Origin: Legionella bononiensis
GTDB lineage: Bacteria > Pseudomonadota > Gammaproteobacteria > Legionellales > Legionellaceae
Assembly: GCF_016786215.1 (NCBI RefSeq)
Contig: NZ_JADOBG010000020.1
Coordinates: 87,982-151,981, forward strand
Length of the DNA stretch: 64,000 nt
Direction of reading: 5' to 3'
Numbering within the stretch: the stretch's first letter is position 1; each line of letters begins with the position of its first letter. This document shows positions 38,434-46,928 of the stretch, piece by piece. Both the position numbers and the translations under genes were made by a program. Below the pieces are notes generated by a model, which saw only the letters and a program-made list of their open reading frames with translations, had not been told where the DNA came from and made no database searches.

Positions 38434-40682
38434 CTCAAGTTTTGTTAGTAGGAAATCCAAATTGTGGTAAAACCACTTTATTTAATGCACTAACCGGAGA
38501 CAGTCAACGGGTTGGAAATTGGCCTGGTGTGACCGTTGAAAAGAAAACCGGCGAGTGTGCTGTAGGACATCATTTAATTGAAATAACCGATTTACCGGGG
38601 GTGTATTCCCTGGTCGCAAACGCTCAGGGCATGAGTCAGGATGAGCAGATAGCTGCTCAATCCATAGTGAATCTGGATTCAGATTGCATCATCAACGTGA
38701 TTGATGCGAGTCATTTGGAACGACATTTATATTTAACTACTCAAATCCTGGAGTTGGGCAAACCGGTAATTGTAGCTCTTAATATGATGGATATTGCTCA
38801 GCAGCGTGGGATCACTATTGATATTAAGGCGCTGGAAAAACAATTAGGTTGTCCGGTAATTCCAGTTCAGGCGCATAAAAATATTGGCATACCTGAATTA
38901 CAGAACGCGCTTTTATCCATTCCTGCGGAACTGAAGCCATTATCATTATCCTTATCACAACCAGTCCAGCAAGCATTAAATACTCTGGAAACGAGATTAA
39001 TCAGTGAAGGATACAGCCACTCTCTTGCGTATTATTATTCACGCCGACTTGCCGAAGGTGATTCAATAATGGGACAGGAATCCATTCAAATTGAATGGGA
39101 TCAATCACAACACAACAATCTTGGTATTGATGTATTGTTGGCAGATGCTCGTTATCAGACCATTCATCAGATTGTCTCGGCTGTCCAACAAAAGAAAAGT
39201 GATGCCAGCGAGCATTTTACGGCGAAACTGGACAAAATCGTTCTGCATCGGTTTTTTGCTTTGCCGATATTTTTCGCCATGATGTATTTAATGTTTTTGT
39301 TTTCCATCAATATTGGCGGCGCGTTCCAGGATTTTTTTGATATAGGAACTGATACCGTTTTTGTTCAGGGCAGTGCCTGGTTATTGCAGCAAATTCATGC
39401 ACCTAACTGGATCATTGCTTTAATTGCCAATGGAGTGGGTAAGGGAATTAATACGACGTTAACGTTTATTCCTGTAATCGCTTCCATGTTTTTCTTTTTA
39501 TCCTTATTAGAAACTTCGGGTTATATGGCAAGAGCTGCATTTGTCGTTGATAAAGCGATGCGAGCCATGGGGCTTCCCGGCAAGTCGTTTGTGCCCATGA
39601 TTGTTGGCTTTGGTTGTAATGTTCCGGCCATTATGGCAGCAAGGACTCTGGATTCTGAGCGCGATCGTTTATTAACCGTCATGATGAGTCCCTTTATGTC
39701 CTGCAGTGCCCGGCTGGCTATTTATGCAGTCTTTGTTGCCGCATTTTTTCCGTCTGGTGGACAGAACATTGTATTTTCTTTATATCTGATTGGTATTTTA
39801 ATGGCTGTGTTAACAGGTTTTATTCTGCGTAAAACGACGTTGAAAGGTCATGCCTCACCGCTGATTCTGGAATTACCTGCCTATCATAAACCTGCGTTGA
39901 GGCGTTTGTTCAGAGAAACGTTAATGCGTCTAAAATTCTTTGTGTTTCGTGCTGGAAAATTGATTATTCCAATCTGCGTTATCCTTGGTGGCTTGAATGC
40001 GATAACCCTGGGCGGCGGAATTAATACCGGAGAGGCCAGTACTGAATCATTACTTTCTTTAATGGGGCAATGGATAACGCCATTATTTGCCCCTATGGGT
40101 ATTCATCAGGATAACTGGCCAGCAACAGTCGGTTTATTGACCGGCATGTTAGCGAAAGAAGTTGTAGTGGGTACCTTAAATACTTTGTATGCTCAAGTAG
40201 GGCATTTAGGGGAAGTGGCTGCAGCACATTTTGATTTTTGGGCTGGTATTAAAGCTGCGTTCTGGTCAATTCCGGAAAATCTGTCTCAGCTGGGTTCTGC
40301 TTTATGGAATCCTGTTTTGGCAAGTGCGGCCGATAGTGAGGTTTCCAAATCAGTTTATGGCATGATGTCTCAACGTTTTGATGGACAGGCAGGAGCTTAT
40401 GCTTATTTACTGTTTGTTCTTCTTTATATCCCTTGTGTATCCACCATGGCAGTGATACGGCAAGAAGCAAACCGGCAATTGATGTGGACTTCAGTCATAT
40501 GGTCTTTTGTTGTTGCTTATGCGACAGCAGTTGTTTTTTATCAGGTAGCACAATTTTTAGAGCATCCTCAACAAAGTGTTCTATGGATAATTGCGATGAT
40601 ATCCTGTTTGTTTATGGTCGTTGTGGTATTTAAATACAGTGGAAAAAATATGGAGAAGCATGGTGTTGTTACAAATTCGTGA
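38430..40682 (+). CDS. feoB: Ferrous iron transporter FeoB
   Basis: 750-residue inner-membrane Fe(II) transporter with an N-terminal GTPase. G1 is GNPNCGKTTLFN, G2/switch RVGNWPGVTVE, G3 DLPGVYSL and G4 NMMD. Membrane part from about 275: two Gate motifs with VGFGCNVPAIMAARTL and FMSCSARLAIYAVF, and LTGMLAKEVVVGTL later. Full length. Translationally coupled to feoA and overlapping feoC. Needed for intracellular growth of L. pneumophila on low iron. Confidence 0.97.
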   Translation: MTQVLLVGNPNCGKTTLFNALTGDSQRVGNWPGVTVEKKTGECAVGHHLIEITDLPGVYSLVANAQGMSQDEQIAAQSIVNLDSDCIINVIDASHLERHLYLTTQILELGKPVIVALNMMDIAQQRGITIDIKALEKQLGCPVIPVQAHKNIGIPELQNALLSIPAELKPLSLSLSQPVQQALNTLETRLISEGYSHSLAYYYSRRLAEGDSIMGQESIQIEWDQSQHNNLGIDVLLADARYQTIHQIVSAVQQKKSDASEHFTAKLDKIVLHRFFALPIFFAMMYLMFLFSINIGGAFQDFFDIGTDTVFVQGSAWLLQQIHAPNWIIALIANGVGKGINTTLTFIPVIASMFFFLSLLETSGYMARAAFVVDKAMRAMGLPGKSFVPMIVGFGCNVPAIMAARTLDSERDRLLTVMMSPFMSCSARLAIYAVFVAAFFPSGGQNIVFSLYLIGILMAVLTGFILRKTTLKGHASPLILELPAYHKPALRRLFRETLMRLKFFVFRAGKLIIPICVILGGLNAITLGGGINTGEASTESLLSLMGQWITPLFAPMGIHQDNWPATVGLLTGMLAKEVVVGTLNTLYAQVGHLGEVAAAHFDFWAGIKAAFWSIPENLSQLGSALWNPVLASAADSEVSKSVYGMMSQRFDGQAGAYAYLLFVLLYIPCVSTMAVIRQEANRQLMWTSVIWSFVVAYATAVVFYQVAQFLEHPQQSVLWIIAMISCLFMVVVVFKYSGKNMEKHGVVTNS

Positions 40683-40878
40683 TTATATTTGTCGTGAGGG
40701 TGTAGTCAGTACTCAGCAATTGACCAGAGAATTTCACCTGGATCTTCCTGCGCTGCAGCCAATGCTGGACCTATGGCTCAGTAAAGGTGCTATCAGAAAA
40801 TGCCAGGAAAAGGGTTCCTGTCAAAGCGCGTGCTTTAAATGTCGTACTCCTCCTGAATATTATCAATCTCTAACGTGA
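40660..40878 (+). CDS. feoC: FeoC-like winged-helix protein with cysteine cluster
   Basis: 72 residues. A helix-turn-helix part (LQIRDYICREGVVSTQQLTR) is followed by CQEKGSCQSACFKC, four Cys of the type that binds an Fe-S cluster in FeoC. FeoC stabilises or regulates FeoB. I start at the ATG with GGAG just upstream, inside the feoB end; the longer frame from 40621 is feoB in another phase. Confidence 0.85.
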   Translation: MVLLQIRDYICREGVVSTQQLTREFHLDLPALQPMLDLWLSKGAIRKCQEKGSCQSACFKCRTPPEYYQSLT

Positions 40879-41050
40879 TGTGTTTTCTCCAGTTATATGA
40901 AATTAGGATCATAAGGTCATCATTTGAGTTAATTTTGGGGGTAAGAACATAATTTTACGGGTTTTTTACCTTTATTCATGACATCATTCGTGCTCATCAT
41001 TCAATTTTGGGCTAATATAAACTTATCTCATTTAATACTTGGGTAAATAA

Positions 41051-41680
41051 ATGGCTGACTCTGAGAATAAAGAGAACCCCGGTTTTGCGGAAGTCAGTTT
41101 TGATGTTCGCAAATTGGAAGTAGCAAATGATTTGAATAATCCAATCACCTTGGTGGAACGTGTTTATCAAATTTGGTGGCATTGGGCTGATTTTCATCTG
41201 TATATTACTTCCCCCCATATTGAGAGTATTACCCCAGCAATCATTATAAAGCCAGAAAATATTCCAGGATCGAATGATCTGGAGTTTGTTTATGATATTC
41301 AGGATTCCGGTCACAAATTATCTACTTCTAAAAGTGAAGACATGTTCAAGGCAGGGATGTCCATGTGCAAATTATTTTATACCATAGAAAAAATGATTTT
41401 TATTCTTGTTGAACGCTTGAAGTCTGGTGGTGTGAGTCTGGAAGATGAAGTTCAGGTAGCCTTCGGCGGCCATGAAATTGCCCAGAGAAAGGCTTTTGAG
41501 TCCATTATTAATTTGAGCTATAACGTGGTCGTCACTAATTTTGATCCGGGTCAGTGGGGCGAGCGATATTTACAAACTGTGAAACGAATTGCAGATAAAG
41601 GTTATGGATATCCAGCGGAAGCACCGCGTGATACCTACAAGCAATTACACAATCCAACTTCGGCTGGAATATCACGTTAA
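41051..41680 (+). CDS. lvgA: Probable Dot/Icm chaperone-type protein LvgA
   Basis: 209-residue acidic cytoplasmic protein with no enzyme motif (MADSENKENPGFAEVSFD at the start). The identification rests on size, acidity and order: in L. pneumophila lvgA (208 residues, as I recall) is followed by two genes and then sdhC, and here an RDD gene and an HDOD gene precede sdhC. LvgA pairs with IcmS as an adaptor that brings a subset of effectors to the type IV coupling complex. Here it sits just after feoC, which I believe is not its neighbour in L. pneumophila. Confidence 0.7.
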   Translation: MADSENKENPGFAEVSFDVRKLEVANDLNNPITLVERVYQIWWHWADFHLYITSPHIESITPAIIIKPENIPGSNDLEFVYDIQDSGHKLSTSKSEDMFKAGMSMCKLFYTIEKMIFILVERLKSGGVSLEDEVQVAFGGHEIAQRKAFESIINLSYNVVVTNFDPGQWGERYLQTVKRIADKGYGYPAEAPRDTYKQLHNPTSAGISR

Positions 41681-41689
41681 TTCTTGATT

Positions 41690-42067
41690 TTAAATCGTGA
41701 TGAGATCAGTTCGGGTCCATTGATTTAACAGGTTATAACTGCTTTTTATATGTAAAGGCGCCAGGAATAAAGCGGGTATGAAATACAGTATTCGTAATAG
41801 AATTTGCTTATTGGATAAGCTCTTCTGATCAACTGAAGTCAGTTTAAATCGCCAAGCCTTCATCCCCAGAGTTTGCCCTCCAAATCGTATTGAACCGTGA
41901 TAATATAAAAATGCTGTACCTATCAACGAGAGTTGATACCAGAGGGTAGAGGGTGGTATGGCATGGCCTTGATTAAAAATCAGCAGCAGAACGGTCAGTG
42001 AAAACAACAAAACCAAAATGATTATTGCGTCATAACAAATTGCTGCCAAGTATCGGATCAAAAACAT
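41690..42067 (-). CDS. RDD-family membrane protein
   Basis: 125 residues with three membrane segments (about 10-30, 43-62, 92-110). RDD hallmarks: Arg5 and Asp13 in the first segment (RYLAAICYDAI), and RFGGQTLGMKAWRFKLTS between segments two and three. Role unknown; RDD proteins are proposed transporters. Convergent with lvgA, 9 bases apart. Confidence 0.88.
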   Translation of the reverse strand: MFLIRYLAAICYDAIIILVLLFSLTVLLLIFNQGHAIPPSTLWYQLSLIGTAFLYYHGSIRFGGQTLGMKAWRFKLTSVDQKSLSNKQILLRILYFIPALFLAPLHIKSSYNLLNQWTRTDLITI

Positions 42068-42088
42068 GATGTACCTTATTGTTGAAAT

Positions 42089-43228
42089 TTAACCATGCAT
42101 GGCTTTTGAACAGTCGTGTATTAATGCCAGGCTGTCTATATATAATTTACTGATATCTACCCCATTATAATTTTGCATGGGAACCTGTTCCCATTGTCCT
42201 TGTTCATAAGCGATGACTAGAGAAAGTAAATGACCCAATGTTCCTTTTTGCCTAATCAATGCGTTTTTTATGTCCTCTGCCAGGGTGATTTGATGCATCA
42301 GTTCTTCCATGGGTTTATTTAACAAGCAGTCCAATATGGATAATAAACCCGCTGTATAAGCGCTCTGACCGCTTATCTTTGAGCTGGCTTCAGCCAGCTC
42401 TCTCGTCATATAGGCTCTGATAAGCGCTGATTCTAATATTTCTACAGGCTTATCTGAAATGTTTTTCATAGAAAACAGCATAACCCAATTTTTAAGATTG
42501 ATTAAACCAAATCGAGCTATTGCCTGGTCAATAGATTCTATAGTTTGTCCTCCTGAGAGTCCTATAGAGTTTGCGACTTTAAGAATTTGGTAACTTAATA
42601 AAGGATCAGACTGAATTACAGCTGAAATATGATTAAAATCACAGTCATCCTTTTGAACCGTTTGTATCAGCTGTATTAGATTCAATTTATTTGCCGCGAT
42701 GTCGTTATTTGTCGTCTCTAAAGGTTGAAAAAGAAAATCGCCACAATAATAATCGACAGTCATCGCTTTACATTTATCGAAACTGGCTTGTTGTGCAATG
42801 CCATAGGCTATCACTTTTCGCAGCTTTGATTTACTGTATTGAACAACCTTGGTTACATCAGACTGATTCATAAATTGATCTGTCAGGGCAATATACTCGG
42901 CAAAATTGAGCCATGCCAGTTGTTGAGGTGTATTAATGAGTAACGCGATCGAAAATACAGACTCCTGTAATTCAGATACTGAATAAATCGATTCTATATC
43001 TTCTGCAGGCAGTTTTAAAATTATTGGATTTTTTATCGGTGGATCCAATTGCTCCAGGTATACTTTAAGGGCAAAGGGAATGAATAGTGGAAGCTGTGTA
43101 TCCGAGTTGGTAATCAAGTCTAAAAGGTTATTGGCTAATTCTTCACTTGATTGCAGATTTTGATAAGATAATATTTCATAGGCAACGCATTTTAGTTGCT
43201 GATTAAATATTGGTCTTTTGGTGAGCAT
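42089..43228 (-). CDS. EAL-like/HDOD signalling protein
   Basis: 379 residues from MLTKRPIFNQQL (upstream TTGGAAG; a longer start adds MEVL). The first part resembles a degenerate EAL domain of the YuxH type: it opens with RPIFNQQLKCVAYEIL but lacks the EAL and metal-binding residues. Residues about 185-300 are an HDOD domain (ISAVIQSDPLLSYQILKVAN, IDQAIARFGLINLKNWVML). Such proteins are inactive in cyclic-di-GMP breakdown and act as binding or scaffold proteins. Divergent from sdhC. Confidence 0.85.
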   Translation of the reverse strand: MLTKRPIFNQQLKCVAYEILSYQNLQSSEELANNLLDLITNSDTQLPLFIPFALKVYLEQLDPPIKNPIILKLPAEDIESIYSVSELQESVFSIALLINTPQQLAWLNFAEYIALTDQFMNQSDVTKVVQYSKSKLRKVIAYGIAQQASFDKCKAMTVDYYCGDFLFQPLETTNNDIAANKLNLIQLIQTVQKDDCDFNHISAVIQSDPLLSYQILKVANSIGLSGGQTIESIDQAIARFGLINLKNWVMLFSMKNISDKPVEILESALIRAYMTRELAEASSKISGQSAYTAGLLSILDCLLNKPMEELMHQITLAEDIKNALIRQKGTLGHLLSLVIAYEQGQWEQVPMQNYNGVDISKLYIDSLALIHDCSKAMHG

Positions 43229-43317
43229 TAAGACTTCCAAGTGATTGTTTTGTTTAATGATAGTACTGGTTTTGTCAATTGGCCAGTTGGTTCTGAATTT
43301 TCCTTATCGACTTAACT

Positions 43318-43345
43318 TTGCGTGATAAAAACAGAGTGCTATACT
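43318..43345 (+). promoter_or_regulatory. Candidate promoter for sdhCDAB
   Basis: TTGCGT at 43318 and TATACT at 43340 are separated by 16 bases, a reasonable sigma-70 pair in the gap between the divergent HDOD and sdhC genes (43229-43548, otherwise empty). Not tested. Confidence 0.45.
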
Positions 43346-43548
43346 TCGTCTGCGTGTATTGAAATTTAGCCATTCTAGATTGTACTATCGTCACCTGATT
43401 TACGGTTTGGCAATAGCATCAGTTTGATAGTAATGCAATTATCAGGATAAAAATCATCGATATGGATGAAGATGAGAATAGGCTGATTCGAGTTGTATTT
43501 GGGAAGGTGCTATATTTACAACATTTTCTAATGAGGAAGAAACCAATA

Positions 43549-43923
43549 GTGAACAAGAAGAGACCGGTTAATCTTGATTTAGGTACTTTAAAATTTCCTC
43601 CTATGGCAATTGCGTCCATACTGCATAGGATTTCTGGGGTACTGTTATTTATATTGTTACCCATCATGTTATATATTCTCGGGCTTTCGCTTCAATCCGA
43701 AGAGAGCTTTACCCAGATGAAAGACATGATTACAAGCCCTTTTTATAAATTAGTGTTGTGGGCTTTTAGCGCGTCACTGGCCTATCATATATTGGCTGGT
43801 ATCAGACATATTATAATGGATATGGGGTTTGGTGAGCATTTGGCAACAGGTCGACGTACATCCATTTTAGTTATAGTTCTTTCAGTTATTTTGACAATTA
43901 TTCTAGGAATCTGGATATGGTAA
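43549..43923 (+). CDS. sdhC: Succinate dehydrogenase cytochrome b556 subunit SdhC
   Basis: 124 residues from a GTG start, MNKKRPVNLDLG; GAGGAAGA lies eight bases upstream, and this removes an implausible N-terminal extension. An in-frame ATG at 43531 is the alternative. Three membrane segments; SILHRISG carries the conserved Ser/Arg of the quinone site and YHILAGIRHIIMD the haem b ligand His. Membrane anchor of complex II. Confidence 0.93.
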   Translation: MNKKRPVNLDLGTLKFPPMAIASILHRISGVLLFILLPIMLYILGLSLQSEESFTQMKDMITSPFYKLVLWAFSASLAYHILAGIRHIIMDMGFGEHLATGRRTSILVIVLSVILTIILGIWIW

Positions 43924-44264
43924 CTAATGTCACTAGCTTAACAGGTAATGGGTTAAAAGATTGGTTGATTCAACGAGTTACTGCAGTCTATTTTGCAGCG
44001 TATGCCATTTTTTTATTTAGTTTTTTGATCATGCATCCTGATTTAAATTTTGAACAATGGCATCTATTGTTCCATAATATGCTGTTTCAAACAGCAACTG
44101 CAATTGGATTGCTGGCATTGTCATTGCATGCCTGGATCGGTATTTGGACGGTTACAACAGACTATATGAAGTGTACCGCTATACGTTTGGCAGTGCAGAT
44201 GGTGGTTGTTCTATGGCTCCTTAGTCAGTTCATCTGGGGCTTAATGATTGTTTGGGGACAATAA
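43917..44264 (+). CDS. sdhD: Succinate dehydrogenase membrane anchor SdhD
   Basis: 115 residues, three membrane segments. Typical are [15 protein letters not shown] at the start and [17 protein letters not shown] with the haem-region His and the Asp-Tyr of the quinone pocket. Overlaps sdhC by seven bases. Confidence 0.93.
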   Translation: MVTNVTSLTGNGLKDWLIQRVTAVYFAAYAIFLFSFLIMHPDLNFEQWHLLFHNMLFQTATAIGLLALSLHAWIGIWTVTTDYMKCTAIRLAVQMVVVLWLLSQFIWGLMIVWGQ

Positions 44265-44266
44265 GC

Positions 44267-46036
44267 ATGACGATTCCACGTAATAAATTTGATGCGGTCA
44301 TTATTGGTGCTGGTGGTGCCGGAATGCGTGCCGCGCTGCAGTTGGCAAATTCAGGATTAAAAGTAGCGCTGTTATCCAAGGTTTTTCCAACTCGCTCTCA
44401 CACTGTTTCAGCTCAAGGGGGAATTACCGTAGCCTTGGGAAATTCTCATGAGGATGATTGGCGTTGGCATATGTACGATACCGTCAAAGGAGCTGATTAT
44501 ATTGGCGATCAGGATTGTATTGAGTATCTGTGCAAAACGGGTCCTGAAGCCGTTTATGAACTGGAGCATATGGGATTACCTTTTTCACGTATGGACAGTG
44601 GTAAAATCTATCAACGCCAATTCGGTGGCCAGTCAAAAAATTTTGGTGGTGAACAGGCTGCGCGGACAGCCGCAGCTGCAGACAGAACCGGTCATGCATT
44701 GTTGCATACCTTGTATCAGCAAAATTTAAAAGCAAAAACACATGTATTTAGTGAATGGTACGCGCTTGATTTCGTAAAAGATGCTCATGGACGTATTGCC
44801 GGCGTTACCGCAATGAACATTGAGTCCGGCGAAGTGGTGTTTTTCCAGACCAGAGTTTGTATCCTTGCGACCGGTGGAGCAGGGCGAATCTATCAATCGA
44901 CAACAAATGCATATATTAATACCGGCGATGGATTCGGTATGGCTCTAAGAGCAGGAATTCCATTGCAGGATATGGAAATGTGGCAATTTCATCCTACAGG
45001 TATAGCTGGAGCAGGTACTTTGGTTACTGAGGGGTGTAGAGGTGAAGGTGGTTACCTGATTAACAAAGATGGGGAACGCTTTATGGAGCGTTATGCTCCT
45101 CGAGTAAAAGACCTGGCTTCGCGTGATGTAGTTGCTCGATCCATGGCTCTGGAAATTCGAGCAGGTAAGGGCTTTGATCCTAAAGGCATAGATCATGTTA
45201 AGTTGAAGCTGGATCACCTTGGGGCAGATTTGATTATGTCGCGATTACCCGGTATTCGTGAATTGTCCATGAAGTTTGCCGGAGTGGATCCTATTCTGGA
45301 ACCGATACCAGTTGTTCCTACATGCCATTACAGTATGGGTGGAATACCTACCAACATGCACGGCCAAGTGATAACCAAAACCAAAGGTAAAGAACATTTG
45401 GTAGAGGGTTTATATGCAGTAGGCGAATGCGCCTGCGTATCCGTTCATGGCGCAAATCGTCTTGGTGGTAATTCATTACTGGATCTGGTGGTGTTTGGAC
45501 GGGCAGCTGGGTTACATGTTGAAGAGCTATGGCAATCCAATCAATTGCCTGATATGCCTTATATCAGCGAAGATGATATCGCGGCATCAATGACTCGATA
45601 CGATCGTTGGGAACATTCAACAGATGGTGAAAGTCCTGCAACGATTCGTGATGAAATGCAACGGGTCATGCAGGAAGATTTTGGCGTATTCCGTACTGGC
45701 GAAGTAATGGCTTCAGGATTGAAAAGATTACAGGCACTACGTGAACGACTGGCTCATGCTAAACTGGATGATAAAAGTCATGTATTTAATACAGAACGGG
45801 TTACTGCGCTGGAGCTGGATAACTTAATGGCAACTGCTTATGCTACCGCGCAATCTGCCATTGCCCGAACTGAAAGCAGAGGAGCTCACAGCAGGGAAGA
45901 TTATCCTGCTCGTGATGACGTCAACTGGATTAAACATACGCTGTATTTTGAGGAAGGTGAGGTACTTGATTATCGTCCAGTGAATACATCACCCAAATAC
46001 GTCGAGCCCTTTGAGCCGAAAGAACGCGTTTATTAA
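44267..46036 (+). CDS. sdhA: Succinate dehydrogenase flavoprotein subunit SdhA
   Basis: 589 residues. Oxidises succinate to fumarate on covalent FAD. Visible: FAD site [16 protein letters not shown], the flavinylation motif SHTVSAQGG with the linking His, substrate site [25 protein letters not shown] and [19 protein letters not shown]. Start at MTIPRNKFD. Not to be confused with the Legionella effector also called SdhA. Confidence 0.97.
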   Translation: MTIPRNKFDAVIIGAGGAGMRAALQLANSGLKVALLSKVFPTRSHTVSAQGGITVALGNSHEDDWRWHMYDTVKGADYIGDQDCIEYLCKTGPEAVYELEHMGLPFSRMDSGKIYQRQFGGQSKNFGGEQAARTAAAADRTGHALLHTLYQQNLKAKTHVFSEWYALDFVKDAHGRIAGVTAMNIESGEVVFFQTRVCILATGGAGRIYQSTTNAYINTGDGFGMALRAGIPLQDMEMWQFHPTGIAGAGTLVTEGCRGEGGYLINKDGERFMERYAPRVKDLASRDVVARSMALEIRAGKGFDPKGIDHVKLKLDHLGADLIMSRLPGIRELSMKFAGVDPILEPIPVVPTCHYSMGGIPTNMHGQVITKTKGKEHLVEGLYAVGECACVSVHGANRLGGNSLLDLVVFGRAAGLHVEELWQSNQLPDMPYISEDDIAASMTRYDRWEHSTDGESPATIRDEMQRVMQEDFGVFRTGEVMASGLKRLQALRERLAHAKLDDKSHVFNTERVTALELDNLMATAYATAQSAIARTESRGAHSREDYPARDDVNWIKHTLYFEEGEVLDYRPVNTSPKYVEPFEPKERVY

Positions 46037-46048
46037 AGAGGATATATA

Positions 46049-46771
46049 ATGACTGATAGTAGAAATGTGACCCTGTCGATATATCGTTATAATCCCGAGG
46101 TGGATGACAAACCTTATATGAAAGATTATGAGATAGCGATCCCGGTTAAAAGCGATCCAATGATACTGACCCTGCTTGAGCGCTTGAAAGCAGAACAGGA
46201 TCCCTCAATCACATATAGACGTTCCTGTAGAGAAGGGGTATGCGGTTCTGATGGCATGAACATTAATGGAACCAATGGACTGGCATGTATTACTCATTTA
46301 TCTCAGTTAAATACGGATAAAGTAGTCATTCGTCCTTTACCCGGATTTCCGGTTATACGTGATTTAGCTGTTGATATGAGTCAATTTTATCAACAATATG
46401 AACGTATAGAGCCCTATCTGCAAAATGATGAAGTGGCTCCCGCTCAGGAACGGTTACAATCTCCTGAAGAGAGAGCACAACTTGATGGACTGTATGAGTG
46501 CATATTATGCGCTTGTTGTACCAGCTCTTGCCCGTCCTTCTGGTGGAATCCGGAAAAATTTGTTGGCCCTGCCGGGCTTTTACAGGCAAGACGCTTTTTA
46601 GCTGACAGTCGTGATACAGCAACGCAACATCGTTTGGATAAATTACAGGATCCATTCAGTGTATTTCGTTGTAGAACGATTATGAATTGCACGAATGTGT
46701 GCCCGAAGGGACTCAATCCATCGCAAGCGATTGCAAAAATTCGCACGCAAATGTTGACACAGGAAACTTGA
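46049..46771 (+). CDS. sdhB: Succinate dehydrogenase iron-sulfur subunit SdhB
   Basis: 240 residues. Carries electrons from FAD to quinone. Cysteine sets for the 2Fe-2S cluster (SCREGVCGSDGMNINGTNG), the 4Fe-4S (CILCACCTSSCP) and the 3Fe-4S (CRTIMNCTNVCPKGLNP) are all present. AGAGGAT ribosome site. Last gene of sdhCDAB; sucA follows after about 157 bases. Confidence 0.97.
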   Translation: MTDSRNVTLSIYRYNPEVDDKPYMKDYEIAIPVKSDPMILTLLERLKAEQDPSITYRRSCREGVCGSDGMNINGTNGLACITHLSQLNTDKVVIRPLPGFPVIRDLAVDMSQFYQQYERIEPYLQNDEVAPAQERLQSPEERAQLDGLYECILCACCTSSCPSFWWNPEKFVGPAGLLQARRFLADSRDTATQHRLDKLQDPFSVFRCRTIMNCTNVCPKGLNPSQAIAKIRTQMLTQET

Positions 46772-46928
46772 TATAAGAATCACCTCAGAACTGTTTAACT
46801 ATTCGCTTTGAATGCAGATTGAGCGTTTAGCAACATATAAAATATGAGTATTTGAATAAGTTGTTAATCGTTCAATCGGTATTAAATAGGCATGTTAAAA
46901 AGACTGGGTAAACCCTTTGGAGAGAACA

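Noticed and set aside
44267..46036. The Legionella effector SdhA
   Set aside because: The protein has all flavoprotein motifs of succinate dehydrogenase; the effector only shares the gene name.
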